Part shown: piece after piece, positions 47,380-57,418 of the stretch
How the letters are laid out: each line of letters begins with the position of its first letter
Numbering within the stretch: the first letter of the stretch is position 1
Virus record (IMG/VR): IMGVR_UViG_3300007511_000007
Coordinates: 1 to 64,000 of that record
Source: a virus
Direction: 5' to 3' (one strand)
Length of the DNA: 64,000 nt
The notes under the pieces: generated by a model
Seen by the model: only the letters and a program-made list of their open reading frames with translations
Database searches by the model: none
What the model was told of the DNA's origin: nothing
Position numbers and translations under genes: made by a program

Positions 47380-50300
47380 TTATTTACCACCAAGAGGTGG
47401 CTCAGTCTTAAACTTATCGCCCCGCTCCGGGTCTCGATCCCGAAGCATCTCTTGGATCAATTGCAACGCTCGATTCCCCTCCTGAGGGAACTCCGCTAAG
47501 GCCGAAGCAACTGATTCCATCTGCGCCAATTCCAGTTCTTTGCCCAGTTCTCGAATTTCGTCTTCAGAGGCGTCACTCTTTATCGCTTCAAGGAAAGTCT
47601 CTACCTGTGCGCCAGTGTCCCGAAGACAAGAATCAAGCGTCTGCGATACCTTCTTCTCGACATTCTTGGTCTTCTTGTCCTTTTTCTTCTTTCCCTTCTC
47701 GCCGTCCTCTGCGCCTTCGTCCTCATCCAACTGTTCATAGGCACTCTTGATTGCAGTATGAGAATAGGTCATGTCATTGAGGAGTAATCTTTCCAACATA
47801 TTCCTGGCATAGGCCGCTTGAGCCTCCCCAACTACCGGCCTCCCATCTTCGCCCACCTCATTGAGAGCATCAAAAATATCGGCATAGGGGCTGTCTTCAC
47901 CGCCAGCAAACTCGTAAAGTTGCTGATTGTTCATCTGCCCCATGGCTCCCTTGATGCCCTCTCTACCCTGGGGGCCACAAAAGTCTTGCATTGATCCAAG
48001 TAGCAGAGAGGGGTCTTGTCCCGGGGTGTCCTTCAAAGCCTTGGCTAAAGTGACCACCTGTGGAGAAAGCTCCTGCCCGTCGGGGAGATCGGGGGTTTCA
48101 TCGTTTACGACCTGAGCCAGGCACACTCCGTTGTACATCTGATCTAACTTCATCAGTCGTTCTTTGTCAGGCTCATCTTCGTTCATCAATTCATCAAGTT
48201 GCCCTCGGATATTCTCAGAAAGCTCCTCACGTTCTTTCGGAGATGCCTCCGTGAGAGCTTTGTAACTATCCTTGGCGAGGTCTTTGGAATCGGGATCGAC
48301 CCCAAGTGACTCGATTGTGCCTTCAGGTGTTTCCCGCCACTTCTTTTCGGCTACCTCCTTCTTCTCCTGTTGTTTCTTCTCGGCCTTTTGTTGTTTCTGC
48401 TTTTCGGCTACAACCTTTTCGCCCTCTTCAAGAGTAGTGAGGATTATGTCCATCGAATTCTTATCTTCGAGCTTCCCAAGCAATCGCTCTGCCCTGAACT
48501 TTGCCTCTTCAAGAGCATCCTTCGCTTTCTCCGCATCCTCAATCGCAAAGGCACTTTCCAGATTACCAAGTGCTTCCTCCAGGGCTGCTTTCTCCTCATC
48601 GGGGCCTTCTAATTCCGCAAGCTCCTTCTTTGCCCCGGAGACCCCTGCCTCTTCCTCTTTGGGTTCCTTCTCGCTTTCACCCTGCTCATCGGCTTCATCA
48701 CTTTTGTACTTCGCCTGTTCTTCAGGGCTGAGGCTGTTCCAGCCCACCTGTGTAACTTCACCGCCTTCGGTTTGGTGATCAAACTTCTTGCCCACAGCCC
48801 ATTCAGGAGTATCCCCGGCCATCATCAAATGCCAGAATGCCACTCTCCCCGGAGAGGGGATGTCCTCGGAAATGAGCCAACGAGATGCAATCCTCTTGTA
48901 GTTCAAGGACATGTCTTTGTCGTCACCACGATCTCCGTGGTCAACATCGGGATCATCCTCGGGTTTGACCTGCTCCCGGCGAAGATCATTGCGAGGCGGC
49001 TTCTTCTTTGGTTCTGGCCGCACCAAACGTTCCGCTTCTTCGTCTTCCTTTTCCCCATGGTCTTTGGTGGCTTGCTTGAACTTTTCCTCACACGACCCGC
49101 ACACAGCGGGCATCTCAAGGACTTCTGCGTGTTCATGTACTCTTTGTGGACAACGGCATTGGTTTTTGTTTCCGCAGATCGGGCACGTCAAACGCCAATG
49201 CTCAGGCTGCAGGATCTGCATAATCTGAGCTACAGTCTCCCCTCTCCGAACATGCAGGTCATACAAACGGTCGCCCGAAGCACTCCGATAGAGCTTCAGT
49301 TTTGCTTCATAAAGGGCTGACTGGCGCACCCCTTGATCACAATCTTCCAGATAGCCTGCCGCAATCAACTCATCCACAGCATCGTCATCCACCTGGTGAC
49401 CCCGAAGAAAGTACCCTTTTGGAGTCTTCAGAATAGGCTGCTGGTGAATGTCCATGTCCTGCATAATGGCCTGTTCATATCCGGTTAGGCTGGATTGCAG
49501 TCCCAGATCTCCCCGGAGCACCCACTCATCCCCATCACCTTCTGGGCCATCGGTAGCATTGTTGATGTTGATGATGGCAACCTTCTTTCCTTTCTGCACC
49601 GACCCGTCATGGACATAAGAATCTTCCAGCCCCGGCACCAGATAGTCGGAACGCAAGATCGAAGTTGTGTGCCCAACGATGTCTGCCACTTCCTCAAGGG
49701 CTTTCTTGAACTCTTCCTTGAGGATCTTGTCTTTTTCTTTCCTCGCATGGGGGAGGGCCGGGCCTTTCTTACGAACTTTTCCCAGAGCCTTTCGCATCTC
49801 ACGGTTAGCGTGGAAGCCTCGCATATCCTTGGCAGTGATCTCGTAAGGTTTGAGATACTCATTGATATCAGATGCGCTCACGTCGGGGAGGACTTCTTCG
49901 TCATCTCCCTTCCCTTTGGCCGCTGCTTTCAAGGCAGAAATCAACTTTGAGTCCGTAACTTCCTTGGTGTGTTTGACCCCAGACTTGCCAGTATACTTCA
50001 GGACCGCCTTCCCTTCTTTAAAGGATATATGGCTGGCTTTCCATCCCGTAACCCCGTAGTGGCCTTTGTCTGCGGAGTCCTCATTCCCGACTCGCTCATA
50101 AGTCTCGTTGATGAGAGCAACCGCCATCGCAGTTTGTTTCTTCTTGTCGTCCTTGGCGTTGAGATCCTTCTCTACTTGCTTACGGAGCTTGGGGTATTCC
50201 TTCTCAAGCTGTTCGAGCTTCTTAGCCTTCTCCCGGTGCCGATGCTGAACTTGCCCATCTGTGTATTCATAGACGACCTGCTCATCGCCATCCTTGTTCT

Positions 50301-53300
50301 TGATCTTTTTCTTGTCTTTGTACTTGGCCGCAACCCGGATCGCCTGTGCTACCATTCTACCGGCTTCTTTGCTGATCCCCTCCCAGTAAGGGTCGACGGA
50401 ATAATCAGAGGGCAGTTCACCCTCCTCCTTGAGCTTCTCGACTCCTCTCTCAACATAGATGTCTTGATAGTCCCGGTCATTTCGGATCACCCAAGTACAG
50501 AACTTCCACAAAGCGTCCAACTCTTCTCGTCTCGGGGGGCGAGCAATTTCAGGATGAGCCAAATAATGCTCAACGATGTCGTGAAGGGCTGGTTCAAGAA
50601 TATCCGCTGGGCCGTCCCCGATCACATAACCTGCTTGATTACCTGGGTCCATCTGCAAAGTCTCAGGATGAATTGCCCAATACCCGGCTTGCTTCGAGAA
50701 ACGAATTGCTACCCTCTTCGAACTCCCCTCAACGCCCCGACGGGCCAGTTGGAAACGCTTCCCCAACTCCGGGTAGAAACTAAAAACTTCCTGCGGTACT
50801 TCTTTGCCCCCCATCAGAGCCTTTGCGATTTCCCTCTTGTGCCTTGACCGATAAAACGCCAAATCCATCTCTCGTTTAGCGTCAAGTTCCTTCTTTTCCT
50901 TGCGGTACCCCACTTCTTCAGCAAACTGTTTTTCTAGCCTCTGACGCATAAAGACCTTTTTTGCCAATCCCTTGAGAACCCCTTTCTCTCTCCTTGTTCG
51001 GTTCGGGGTCGCAAACAAAGTGCCCCCGAGAAACGTAGCGAACTCTGCCTCCGTCGCCATTTCTCTAGGGTTAATGCCCTGTTCTCTCACCCATGCATCA
51101 AAAGGCAGATCCGGGCGTCTGATCTCTCGGAGCAGTCCTGAGTCACGGATGAACTCAGGTAAGGACATCTGCCAAAACTCCTTTCGAGATGCCCCTACCC
51201 TTTTCTCCAAATGCTCGTGCATTTCAGCATTGTTACTCCCCCACCCATGCGCGAGGGGATTTGCTGGAGTCAATGAGATCTTCTCCAGCTTCGGAAGTCC
51301 CCACACCTCGATGTCCTCCACATCCCACGCCCCTGTGGGCAGCTTCCCCTTGAATTCGCTATCAACGCCCTCCAGATAGCCCAACGTCGTATGCGGGCGA
51401 TAAATGTGCGGTGAGACATCTACAAGGTCAAAGCCTGCCTCCTGGTACGCCTCAGCAAGCCTCCAGCGTAATTCGGAGATAGGTCTCTCAAACCGAATGT
51501 TCATATGCGGGATCGCCAAGTCTTTCTCAGCATTACGGAAATAATCGACCTGATGGAACTCGGCTTTGGTCGTCGGCGTACCCAACCCACCAGGGATGAT
51601 GGTTTCGGCAATATCGAGGAATTCCTGTTCTCGCCCTTTCACATCCCCGACAATCAAGAAGGTGATATGCTCCGGGGAATCATCATTGGCCAGTTCAGGA
51701 AACTGCTTCCCGAGTTTTTCGGGAACTCGGATGAAGAATCCTGCCGATGTGGAATCCCCCGTGACGCTGCCGTCCCCACCGGCAGTCTTACGGCTTTTCT
51801 CTTCCCAATACTCTGGGGGGTTGGACCATTCGTTCGACTCTCCCAGCAATTGCTTTGCTCTCTGAGAGTACCACCACAAAGTGGAGCTTGCAGAATCAAT
51901 GAACTCTTCCACTGCTTTGGGCTTCGGTCCCGGTGGCTCATCTTTCAAACTGTATGGGACTCCAATATCAAACCCACTGTTTTTGACCCCAATCCACGCA
52001 CGCCTCAGTTCCTCCTTCTGCTCCTCAGGAAGTGCCATGACTTGCTGCATGGTCACATTGTAATGCTCACAAATGAGATCAACCCACGGATTTAGCTTTC
52101 TATCGGTGATATTTTTGATGCTCCGAAGGAGGTGGTCAACTTCCACGCCATCTATAGGTCGGCCTAATGCGTCCCGGTACTCCATGTCGATTCTGTCAAT
52201 GAAGTCCCCGGCCATATCCAAGGGGCCATCCCCAGTCCAATGCCCCGCATCGGGAACCTCTGGAATTTTCTCTGGATTCAACTCCCACCATGAGGCAGTT
52301 TTCAGGAACCGGGTTGCTACCTTTTGAGCAGGCCCCCTACGCTTCGTGATTTCGTCCATGACCGCATCCGTTAGATCGGGTTTCTTTGCCAACTCGGGCT
52401 TCTCCAGCATCAACTCTCGGGCAATCTGGAATGGAATCTGTCGTTCCGGGCCTTCCAAATTATGAATCTCAAACACTAGCCGTTGATCCACAAGAGGGCG
52501 TTGCAGGAGCTTAAGGAAGTTGTCCGCTTCCTTCGGCTTCATGCCCAGAGTGATCTTACGCAACGTTTCTTGCTGCTCAGGGGACAAGAATGAGATTGGA
52601 GACCGAACCTGAATCCCCAATCCCGCAAGATCCAACAAGAGTCCGACCCCCTTATCATTCAGGTGTCCGGAAAGGTAGCTGGCAAACGCGTTGTTCTCCC
52701 GCACCATCTCAGCGATGACTTTGAGAAGCCCCAACTTCTGCATGAGCTTCAGAGAGTCTCGGGCGTTCTTTTCCCTGATAACATTCTCCACCATGAGCTT
52801 GCCGATTGCTTCCCAAGGAGCTTTCTTCATCTTGGGGGCATTGCGTTTGATAGCGGCAGCAATCTGGGGTGGAATCGTGAAACCGTACTTAGCAACAAAC
52901 TTCACGGCACGCAATAAGCGAGTTGGATCATCAGAGAACGTTTTGTCTGGATCAGACGGGCAACGGAGTTCTCCTTTCTGAAGATCACGTAAGCCACATC
53001 CCGTGATATCCACGATCTCAGCTTTATCCGGCCCCTTAGCGATCTCAGCCAATTCCCACATCAAGGTATTGAGCGTAAATTCCCGCCTCAACACATCTTC
53101 TTTAATTGTCGCAGGTTCAACCGTATGGGGTTTGTACCCTTTCCCGCCCTGGCCTCCATATGACTCTTTTCGGGCATTGGCAATCTCAAGTACCTCACCC
53201 TTCATGTCATGGCCGTCCAGATCCCAATGATCCTTCACAGTAACGATAGCAACCCCGTAGTTGTTCGTGACCACACTGGTTCTGACAGGGATCGCTTTGA

Positions 53301-53523
53301 CCAACTGGTTCGCAAACCATGCGGAGTCTCTGCCCTTCAACGCAATTGTATCAATTACAACATCCACATCCTTGATTGGAGCTTTGAGGAGATGATTTCG
53401 AACAGCCCCACCCACGATGTAAATGTGTTTGTCTGCCCGAGATTTCTTTGCGACTGAGGCCAGAAACTTGGCGAGGATTATTGCTCGCTTGTTTCTTCCT
53501 CGAATAGCTGTTTTTGAAACCAC
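47380..53523 (-). CDS. Giant multidomain protein: CCA-adding enzyme, 2H phosphoesterase, topoisomerase IB, zinc ribbon, acidic tail
   Basis: 2047 residues from GTG after GAGGTGA. Residues 30-300 are a class II CCA-adding/poly(A) polymerase head (IYIVGGAVRNHLL, DVDVVID, RREFTLN, DDPTRLLRAVKF). Residues 590-755 are a 2H phosphoesterase with two His motifs (PEHITFLIVG at 619, RPHTTLGYL at 711). Residues 1065-1310 are topoisomerase IB with its catalytic set: Arg1144 (YERVGN), Lys1180 (YTGKSG), Arg1235 (KDMRGF), His1285 and Tyr1294 (VGHTTSILRSDYLVP). A Cys cluster follows (LTCPICGNKNQCRC). The C-terminal 500 residues are acidic coiled coil. VAxRF-type peptides mark several boundaries. Confidence 0.82.
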   Translation of the reverse strand: MVSKTAIRGRNKRAIILAKFLASVAKKSRADKHIYIVGGAVRNHLLKAPIKDVDVVIDTIALKGRDSAWFANQLVKAIPVRTSVVTNNYGVAIVTVKDHWDLDGHDMKGEVLEIANARKESYGGQGGKGYKPHTVEPATIKEDVLRREFTLNTLMWELAEIAKGPDKAEIVDITGCGLRDLQKGELRCPSDPDKTFSDDPTRLLRAVKFVAKYGFTIPPQIAAAIKRNAPKMKKAPWEAIGKLMVENVIREKNARDSLKLMQKLGLLKVIAEMVRENNAFASYLSGHLNDKGVGLLLDLAGLGIQVRSPISFLSPEQQETLRKITLGMKPKEADNFLKLLQRPLVDQRLVFEIHNLEGPERQIPFQIARELMLEKPELAKKPDLTDAVMDEITKRRGPAQKVATRFLKTASWWELNPEKIPEVPDAGHWTGDGPLDMAGDFIDRIDMEYRDALGRPIDGVEVDHLLRSIKNITDRKLNPWVDLICEHYNVTMQQVMALPEEQKEELRRAWIGVKNSGFDIGVPYSLKDEPPGPKPKAVEEFIDSASSTLWWYSQRAKQLLGESNEWSNPPEYWEEKSRKTAGGDGSVTGDSTSAGFFIRVPEKLGKQFPELANDDSPEHITFLIVGDVKGREQEFLDIAETIIPGGLGTPTTKAEFHQVDYFRNAEKDLAIPHMNIRFERPISELRWRLAEAYQEAGFDLVDVSPHIYRPHTTLGYLEGVDSEFKGKLPTGAWDVEDIEVWGLPKLEKISLTPANPLAHGWGSNNAEMHEHLEKRVGASRKEFWQMSLPEFIRDSGLLREIRRPDLPFDAWVREQGINPREMATEAEFATFLGGTLFATPNRTRREKGVLKGLAKKVFMRQRLEKQFAEEVGYRKEKKELDAKREMDLAFYRSRHKREIAKALMGGKEVPQEVFSFYPELGKRFQLARRGVEGSSKRVAIRFSKQAGYWAIHPETLQMDPGNQAGYVIGDGPADILEPALHDIVEHYLAHPEIARPPRREELDALWKFCTWVIRNDRDYQDIYVERGVEKLKEEGELPSDYSVDPYWEGISKEAGRMVAQAIRVAAKYKDKKKIKNKDGDEQVVYEYTDGQVQHRHREKAKKLEQLEKEYPKLRKQVEKDLNAKDDKKKQTAMAVALINETYERVGNEDSADKGHYGVTGWKASHISFKEGKAVLKYTGKSGVKHTKEVTDSKLISALKAAAKGKGDDEEVLPDVSASDINEYLKPYEITAKDMRGFHANREMRKALGKVRKKGPALPHARKEKDKILKEEFKKALEEVADIVGHTTSILRSDYLVPGLEDSYVHDGSVQKGKKVAIININNATDGPEGDGDEWVLRGDLGLQSSLTGYEQAIMQDMDIHQQPILKTPKGYFLRGHQVDDDAVDELIAAGYLEDCDQGVRQSALYEAKLKLYRSASGDRLYDLHVRRGETVAQIMQILQPEHWRLTCPICGNKNQCRCPQRVHEHAEVLEMPAVCGSCEEKFKQATKDHGEKEDEEAERLVRPEPKKKPPRNDLRREQVKPEDDPDVDHGDRGDDKDMSLNYKRIASRWLISEDIPSPGRVAFWHLMMAGDTPEWAVGKKFDHQTEGGEVTQVGWNSLSPEEQAKYKSDEADEQGESEKEPKEEEAGVSGAKKELAELEGPDEEKAALEEALGNLESAFAIEDAEKAKDALEEAKFRAERLLGKLEDKNSMDIILTTLEEGEKVVAEKQKQQKAEKKQQEKKEVAEKKWRETPEGTIESLGVDPDSKDLAKDSYKALTEASPKEREELSENIRGQLDELMNEDEPDKERLMKLDQMYNGVCLAQVVNDETPDLPDGQELSPQVVTLAKALKDTPGQDPSLLLGSMQDFCGPQGREGIKGAMGQMNNQQLYEFAGGEDSPYADIFDALNEVGEDGRPVVGEAQAAYARNMLERLLLNDMTYSHTAIKSAYEQLDEDEGAEDGEKGKKKKDKKTKNVEKKVSQTLDSCLRDTGAQVETFLEAIKSDASEDEIRELGKELELAQMESVASALAEFPQEGNRALQLIQEMLRDRDPERGDKFKTEPPLGGK

Positions 53524-53569
53524 ACGTCACCTCTAGCACCTACTTCCCTGCAAACTATCGAAGGAATAA

Positions 53570-56500
53570 CTAGAAGCGACCGCCATCATCCTTCGGCGGC
53601 TCATACTCCAAACCCAATTTCTCAGCGATCTGCTTCACAATTTCCGTACCTTCCACAAGTTTCGCAGCAACATCGTTGTAGACGCCCCGCACCATCTCAT
53701 TGAAGGTAGGATCGTTTACTGTCCACAGATCCCGCTCCACCTTCTCACGGGTTCTTTCAGGATCAATGTTCAGAAGCTCAAGAATAATCTCGATGTCCAG
53801 CGACCCTTTCTGGTACAGGTTGAAGAGATGGTCGAACGTGTCGGAGTTGTCCCTCAAAGCCAACCGGGTAAAGGACACAGAGGGGTAGATGACATTCTCG
53901 TCATCATACTCATCAGCCTCAATGAACCCCATACGGCGGCACATTGGTTTGAAAAGTTGCTCCTCAATGAAGTCTTGAAGGATCTCACGCAAGAGCATGT
54001 ATCTGGTATTGATGACCTCAAGATTGATCCGGTCTCCCGAATAGCTGGATTCTCCTGAAAGAAGACTTTCTGTGACACCCAGACCCGAATACATCTGGCG
54101 ATCTGTGCGGTCATAAAGGTTCGACCAATCCGGAACTCGTGTGTCAGACCCCATCTCCTCCCAATTAACCTGGAAGTTGGTGACGATTGAGAAATCGGGG
54201 TCTGCCAGAGCCATATCAACCTGATCCCGCAATTCCTCGATATCGTCCACATCCATACCCTCGGCCCAGACAATTCTGATGGGAGTCATGTGACGAGAAG
54301 CTATCGACGTTTCCGCCTGCCTAATCTTGTCTCGAAAAACGAGTATTCTCATGCAGTTGTGTACCAAAACCTCATGTGTTACTAGAGATTCGTCGTCTTC
54401 TACATCGAAGGAATAAACGATGCCTTTGTAATGCACTGCCTGTGTTTCCTTGATTTTTCTCAACAGCTTCTTTGATCCGGACCAACCAGTGTCTTTGCCC
54501 GCCCGATTCACTGCGGAGAGCTTACCCTCCCCTTTCACTGTCTGCTCGGCCCACTTCTTGACATCCTCGGTGGAGCAACAAGAGAGACCCCAAAAGTCTT
54601 TCTTTCCGTATTGGTATGTCTTCTCTTGCCACCCGGCTGCTGTTTTCCACTTCCGGGACCAATTACGTGCTTGCCGACTCCTTTTTTTAATCTGTGTTTT
54701 GATCCCAACACGATTACAAAGAAGATGGATCTGATGAATCAACAAGCGGTTATCGAGTTGGATTTCAATTTGCGCTGCGTTCTCATCCCAATGCAACCAA
54801 CCATCTGTATCCAGCAATCCCTTAAGGAATGCTAAGATCCGTTCCTCGCCCAAATTGAAGACCCATTCAGGGACACTTTTACCCGAAGCCCCATGTCCAA
54901 ACTCTTCCATGAACCATCGGGCCAAAAGCATATCTCCGATTCTGATTTGTGTGGCCTCCAGGTCCGCTTCACCCACCCCAAACAAGTTCCCTCTGTCCAA
55001 GCCCCCGAATTGACTTAAGACGCCTTCAACTTTTTGTTTGAGTTTCTCATCTCGTTCACCCTTCCCAAAAGTCCATGCCAGACTATGCGTGTTGAGTAGA
55101 GAATCTTTTTGTGTCCAGACACAACCATCCCCCAACCAGGTTCCAACCAGATACATAAAGTCATCTGATATAGAGATCTTGGAAACAGGGGAACTCAAAC
55201 TTTTCGTGACGACTGCTCCTGGGACACGGATTTCTTTTGCTATTGGATGCCAAAGAGTTCCGTTTCCCTTTCCTCGGCCTTTGAACACCTTTTCGGTCTG
55301 CAGGCCAATTTGATTCCGCAGCCGTGAGACACAGGCACGGAGACCTGCATAGGTATGTCCAGTGATCCCCCTAATGGCTTCATAAGAAGCCTCAGTCGGT
55401 TCTTCTAATCCCTTGAGCCAATTGATCAGACGGGTAGACTTCTTGACGGCTTCTATCCGCCCTGCGTCATCCTGCTCATATTCAAAAGAAACAACAAGCT
55501 CTCCCGCTCCTGATGTGTCTGCCTCTATAGCAGTGATTTTCCGCTCCCGTCTCTCAAACCCTTTCTGGTTCTCCCTGAAGCGTCTATCAACTTCAAGTTC
55601 TTTTCCCCGCCACCAGTCGGCCAAATCAATCTCAGTAATCGGATTGGACTCAGGAACCACTTGCGCTTCTTTAACCAAATCGCCTTCTTTGAACTCTTGT
55701 GCTTCAATCCACTCTTCTGTCTCATCTTCGTTGACCCGCAGGATGCGGTGATCGGAAGTTACTGCCAAAGGCCGTTCAATACCCGCCACAGAAAGAATAG
55801 TTATTTCCTCATCTACGGGGCGAGAGCCTTTCTGAGCTTTACGGAATCTACCTTTGTGGGTCAACAGAGAATCCACTTCAACGTCCACGTCTTCTACAGG
55901 AATTTGCTGAATGATACCGTTTCGTTTGACTGTGACCAGAGTGCCGGGTAGTAAGCAACGTTCCAGTAAGGAAGAACCCCGTGGCTCATATTGGGACTTC
56001 TTTCTGCACATGTAGTAGACAAAACTACCCGCGTCCGGATCTGTGTTCAAAGGAATGTTTCGTCCTTGAAGAATTGCAGACGTGACATCCCCCGGCATCG
56101 AATTTACAACCCGAATTGCGTCTCTGTCTCCCATATTGGCTTTCTGGATCACGTCCTTGGTCTTCGAGTCGGCTACCAACTCAATGATCTTCTCGTCCGT
56201 GAACGGGAATGCCTCCATATGAATCTGCTCAGGGGGTAGCACTCTGAGCGCAGTCCATCCTTTGTAGTTCTTCTTGAGCCACCCAACCGCCCGTGCATTG
56301 GCGTCTTCACGCAATTGCCATCGTTCAATTGCTTTGCCGTCTGGGGTCAGTTCCCGAATCGCCTCTTCACGAATCTCTTTCGGCATCTCCGGATTATTGT
56401 CCTCACAGAAAATGAAAACTTCGCCCAGCAAATGGTAGTCGTGGACAATCTCAATCAGACGATGGAGAATCTCATTTTTCTTGCACCACCGCTCACAAAA

Positions 56501-56869
56501 TTCGAGGGCTTTCTCCGCAAGCGTCCGGTTCTTGGCCTTGGGCATCCCCAAACGAAGTTTGGAGAGAGGCAGTTCCGTGTGGAGGTCAATCGCCTGCCCG
56601 ACAAAACAATCAGTTTTGTACCAGAACCGGTAATAGTTCCGTTGCTCGTCAATGCTCTGTGGAAGTTCAAGGAAGTCCGTGGATAACTCAGGAGAATAAA
56701 AGTTCCCCCCGGAACCCCCAACGGTACCACCTACCGTTGGGTAAGCCACCTTTGAGCGCATCGCAGAAGACATGATCTTGCGGGGTTTCCCCGTGGACAC
56801 TTTGGGTCTCGGGGGGATCTTCTTTACCTCTACGGCAGTGTCATTCTGTGCCCGTTCTTCTTTGGTCAT
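53570..56869 (-). CDS. Portal protein interrupted by an intein
   Basis: 1099 residues; 565 after splicing. It follows the terminase and two small genes, the usual portal position. The exteins show portal-like segments: LPQSIDEQRNYYRFWYKTDC near residue 70, WTALRVLPPEQIHMEAFPF, and in the C-part MTPIRIVWAEGMDVDDIEE, EMGSDTRVPDWSNLYDRTDR and GVTESLLSGESSYSGDRINL. Portals form the dodecameric ring through which DNA is packaged. The intein sits at LLER|CMRIL, inside the conserved core. Confidence 0.85.
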   Translation of the reverse strand: MTKEERAQNDTAVEVKKIPPRPKVSTGKPRKIMSSAMRSKVAYPTVGGTVGGSGGNFYSPELSTDFLELPQSIDEQRNYYRFWYKTDCFVGQAIDLHTELPLSKLRLGMPKAKNRTLAEKALEFCERWCKKNEILHRLIEIVHDYHLLGEVFIFCEDNNPEMPKEIREEAIRELTPDGKAIERWQLREDANARAVGWLKKNYKGWTALRVLPPEQIHMEAFPFTDEKIIELVADSKTKDVIQKANMGDRDAIRVVNSMPGDVTSAILQGRNIPLNTDPDAGSFVYYMCRKKSQYEPRGSSLLERCLLPGTLVTVKRNGIIQQIPVEDVDVEVDSLLTHKGRFRKAQKGSRPVDEEITILSVAGIERPLAVTSDHRILRVNEDETEEWIEAQEFKEGDLVKEAQVVPESNPITEIDLADWWRGKELEVDRRFRENQKGFERRERKITAIEADTSGAGELVVSFEYEQDDAGRIEAVKKSTRLINWLKGLEEPTEASYEAIRGITGHTYAGLRACVSRLRNQIGLQTEKVFKGRGKGNGTLWHPIAKEIRVPGAVVTKSLSSPVSKISISDDFMYLVGTWLGDGCVWTQKDSLLNTHSLAWTFGKGERDEKLKQKVEGVLSQFGGLDRGNLFGVGEADLEATQIRIGDMLLARWFMEEFGHGASGKSVPEWVFNLGEERILAFLKGLLDTDGWLHWDENAAQIEIQLDNRLLIHQIHLLCNRVGIKTQIKKRSRQARNWSRKWKTAAGWQEKTYQYGKKDFWGLSCCSTEDVKKWAEQTVKGEGKLSAVNRAGKDTGWSGSKKLLRKIKETQAVHYKGIVYSFDVEDDESLVTHEVLVHNCMRILVFRDKIRQAETSIASRHMTPIRIVWAEGMDVDDIEELRDQVDMALADPDFSIVTNFQVNWEEMGSDTRVPDWSNLYDRTDRQMYSGLGVTESLLSGESSYSGDRINLEVINTRYMLLREILQDFIEEQLFKPMCRRMGFIEADEYDDENVIYPSVSFTRLALRDNSDTFDHLFNLYQKGSLDIEIILELLNIDPERTREKVERDLWTVNDPTFNEMVRGVYNDVAAKLVEGTEIVKQIAEKLGLEYEPPKDDGGRF
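54356..55957 (-). other. Intein in the portal protein (534 aa, LAGLIDADG)
   Basis: Residues 305-838. Block A CLLPGTLVTVKRNGIIQQIP (Cys1), block B LAVTSDHRILRV, LAGLIDADG helices YLVGTWLGDGCV and FLKGLLDTDGWL, block F GIVYSFDVEDDESLVTHEVL and the end VHN, then Cys+1. Complete and probably active. Between block B and the nuclease is an extra helical segment (SYEAIRGITGHTYAGLRACV), perhaps a DNA-binding insert. Confidence 0.9.
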
Positions 56870-56876
56870 GGATCAC

Positions 56877-57173
56877 CTATTTAGCCGCGGCTTCCCGCTG
56901 TTTAGCCCGCTCCTCTTTTCGTTTCTGACGAGCCTGCATCGCCCGCTCGTCCTCAGTAATCAAATCAGGATCTTCCATACCCGCCATATCTCGTAGTCCC
57001 CTGACAGAATTGAAAGCATCCATCAGTCGGCCAATGTCCCGCCTGGTCTTCTTCAGAGCGGGCACTTTACGAGAAGTGCTGTTGCGGCGGGTAAATCTGG
57101 CACAAAGATCAAGGGCATCCCCGAGGGAACGTTTAGCATCCTTGAGCTTCCTGTCGATTTCGGCTTCGATCAT
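56877..57173 (-). CDS. Small basic helical protein
   Basis: 98 residues, highly charged (RKLKDAKRSLGDALDLCARF, AMQARQKRKEERAKQREAAA). Overlaps the preceding stop by ATGA and sits just before the portal gene. No domain recognised. Confidence 0.55.
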   Translation of the reverse strand: MIEAEIDRKLKDAKRSLGDALDLCARFTRRNSTSRKVPALKKTRRDIGRLMDAFNSVRGLRDMAGMEDPDLITEDERAMQARQKRKEERAKQREAAAK

Positions 57174-57418
57174 GTCACATCCTTCTTCGACACTATACCT
57201 GTGGAGATCGCCGCCTTCACAGTCTTCCGCAAAAGAGACATCTCATCCGTAGATCCCAGAAAGAGTTTCTCCCACGATCCCCCGGCTTTTTGGAACACTT
57301 CAGAGATCTTGTTGTATTCCTCAGCCTTGTCCAGAAATTTGCCGGGACTCACATCCAACAGCCGGGCGATCATTCGATGATCAGCACGGGTTGGTTTTAT
57401 CGCCGTGAGCGTGACCAT
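57170..57418 (-). CDS. Small unknown protein
   Basis: 82 residues from ATG at 57418 (GGAGGGGGGC upstream), overlapping the large-terminase end by 22 bases. Helical (MIARLLDVSPGKFLDKAEEY). Function unknown. Confidence 0.55.
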   Translation of the reverse strand: MVTLTAIKPTRADHRMIARLLDVSPGKFLDKAEEYNKISEVFQKAGGSWEKLFLGSTDEMSLLRKTVKAAISTGIVSKKDVT

